From: Actinomycetes bacterium
GTDB lineage: Bacteria > Actinomycetota > Acidimicrobiia > Spongiisociales > UBA5794
Direction of reading: 5' to 3'
Length of the DNA: 5,739 nt
NCBI GenBank assembly: GCA_023336875.1
Contig: JAMBLH010000192.1
Coordinates: 1-5,739, forward strand
Of the stretch, positions 4,869 to 5,739 are shown piece by piece. Numbering within the stretch: position 1 is the first letter of the stretch; each line of letters opens with the position of its first letter. The notes under the pieces were generated by a model, which made no database searches, was not told where the DNA came from, and saw only the letters and a list, made by a program, of their open reading frames with translations. Position numbers and translations under genes: made by a program.

Positions 4869-5739
4869 GCATTCTCGCCCACAAGCGCCGCAGAGATATG
4901 AAGGGCCAGCGGTGGCAGTTCCTCGCGGTGGGCGCGACGGTGGCCATCGGCGTAATTATGTTCGCAGCCACGTATGACTCGTATCTGAACCTCACAGCCA
5001 GCTACGAACAGACCTACGACCGGCTCGCCTTTGCGGATATGACTATCACCGGCGGAGACGACTCCCTCCCCGCAATACTTGACGCCATCGATGGTGTCCA
5101 AGCGATCACGGTGCGACACACAGCCGACCTCCCCGTCACAATCGGACCCGACACCCTCCGTGGCCGCCTCATCGGCATGCCGTCGGACGACCAGCCTGAG
5201 GTGAACAAGATCGACGTTCAGAAGGGCGCCTACCTCTCCTCTGAAGGTGCCTTTGACTCGCTGGCAGAGGTTCATATCGCCAGGACGTTCAACCTCGATA
5301 TCGACGACTCGTTCGAGGTCGTTGTTGGTCCGGGTCAGGAGTTCACCATTTCAGGAATCGCAGCTTCGGCCGAGTACATATGGCCAGCGCCAAGCACGCA
5401 GGAGGTGTTCTCGGATCCCGAGCAGTTCGGAGTGTTCTTCGTCGACGAGTCCCTCGTCTCACAACTGCCATCTTCCGTGTCTGCCCGCGAGACGCTCGTG
5501 CTCTATGACGATGATGTCGCTACGCAAGATGTCGACGCCGCTGTTCACGACGCTGCCACCCGAGCAGGAGCAACAAGCATCCTCACACAAGCCGATCAGC
5601 CATCAAACGCAACACTGCAGCTCGATGTCGAGGGTTTCGGCGAAATGGCCGTTGCATTCCCGATCCTCTTCCTCTCGGCCGCAGGAATGGCCGTGTACGT
5701 GCTCATGACCAGGATTGTCTCGTCGCAGCGCGCAATTAT
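4865..5739 (+). CDS. FtsX/MacB-type ABC transporter permease (3' truncated)
   Basis: The frame is open from the GTG at 4865 to the end of the window, giving 291 residues of a longer protein. Residues 1-18 are a basic cytoplasmic start (SILAHKRRRDMKGQRWQ), as in other permeases of this family. A first membrane segment follows at about 19-37. A large mixed alpha/beta extracytoplasmic domain (about 38-255, MacB-like periplasmic core type) contains acidic patches and an H-I-A-R-T-F-N-L segment. A second membrane segment at about 260-282 opens the FtsX domain, with the typical A-F-P-I-L-F-L...M-T-R-I-V-S-S-Q-R ending. The rest of the FtsX domain and later membrane segments are cut off. The start overlaps the ATPase stop by 4 nt, indicating translational coupling into one transporter. 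An ATG at 4898 is possible but would remove the conserved basic lead. The substrate is unknown. Confidence 0.9.
   Translation, partial: MSILAHKRRRDMKGQRWQFLAVGATVAIGVIMFAATYDSYLNLTASYEQTYDRLAFADMTITGGDDSLPAILDAIDGVQAITVRHTADLPVTIGPDTLRGRLIGMPSDDQPEVNKIDVQKGAYLSSEGAFDSLAEVHIARTFNLDIDDSFEVVVGPGQEFTISGIAASAEYIWPAPSTQEVFSDPEQFGVFFVDESLVSQLPSSVSARETLVLYDDDVATQDVDAAVHDAATRAGATSILTQADQPSNATLQLDVEGFGEMAVAFPILFLSAAGMAVYVLMTRIVSSQRAI

Noticed and set aside
4439..5275. 278-residue open frame on the - strand
   Set aside because: It is antisense to the ABC ATPase and permease genes, whose motifs are unmistakable.
5247..5708. 153-residue open frame on the + strand
   Set aside because: It lies in another frame inside the permease gene, is Ser/Arg-rich and has no family features.

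Overview
The window looks like chromosomal DNA of a Gram-positive-type actinobacterium, possibly Acidimicrobiia or a relative. Base composition is moderately GC-rich, GTG starts are used, there is an LPxTG sortase-anchored surface protein, and lipoproteins carry thioredoxin domains. The lineage is an inference; no rRNA or other marker gene is present. Seven protein-coding genes fill nearly all the sequence. There is no RNA gene, mobile element or CRISPR array that I can support.

Layout. (1) 1-564, + strand: C-terminal part of a cell-wall surface protein with an SdrD-B-like repeat and an LPNTG sorting signal, followed by a strong hairpin at 578-613. (2) 673-1847, + strand: a thioredoxin-fold lipoprotein (CPPC) whose stop codon overlaps the start of a multi-pass membrane protein related to prolipoprotein diacylglyceryl transferase (Lgt) but lacking most of its key residues. 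(3) 4082-1864, - strand: a TetR-type regulator, trpD (anthranilate phosphoribosyltransferase), then a second thioredoxin-fold lipoprotein. (4) 4155-5739, + strand and divergent from tetR: an ABC-transporter ATPase overlapping by 4 nt an FtsX/MacB-type permease that runs off the window.

The main discovery is in the - strand thioredoxin-like lipoprotein. Its reading frame is interrupted only by one in-frame TGA (2167-2169). That codon lies exactly where the first redox-active cysteine of the CxxC motif belongs: W-A-E-W-(TGA)-S-V-C-R, against W-A-A-W-C-P-P-C-R in the neighbouring lipoprotein. Both sides of the protein are intact. A small hairpin sits 16 nt downstream of the TGA with a G at the second position of its apical loop, which matches the general form of bacterial SECIS elements. 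UGA is an ordinary stop in at least two other genes here. The best reading is therefore a selenocysteine-containing (UxxC) extracytoplasmic thioredoxin-like lipoprotein, with a nonsense mutation or base error as the alternative.

How the genes work together. The two thioredoxin-like lipoproteins and the Lgt-like membrane protein form a plausible cell-envelope redox neighbourhood. TetR and the ABC transporter share a 72-bp divergent promoter region containing a perfect 12-bp palindrome, so TetR probably controls the exporter and itself. trpD is a stand-alone tryptophan gene inserted between tetR and the selenoprotein gene.
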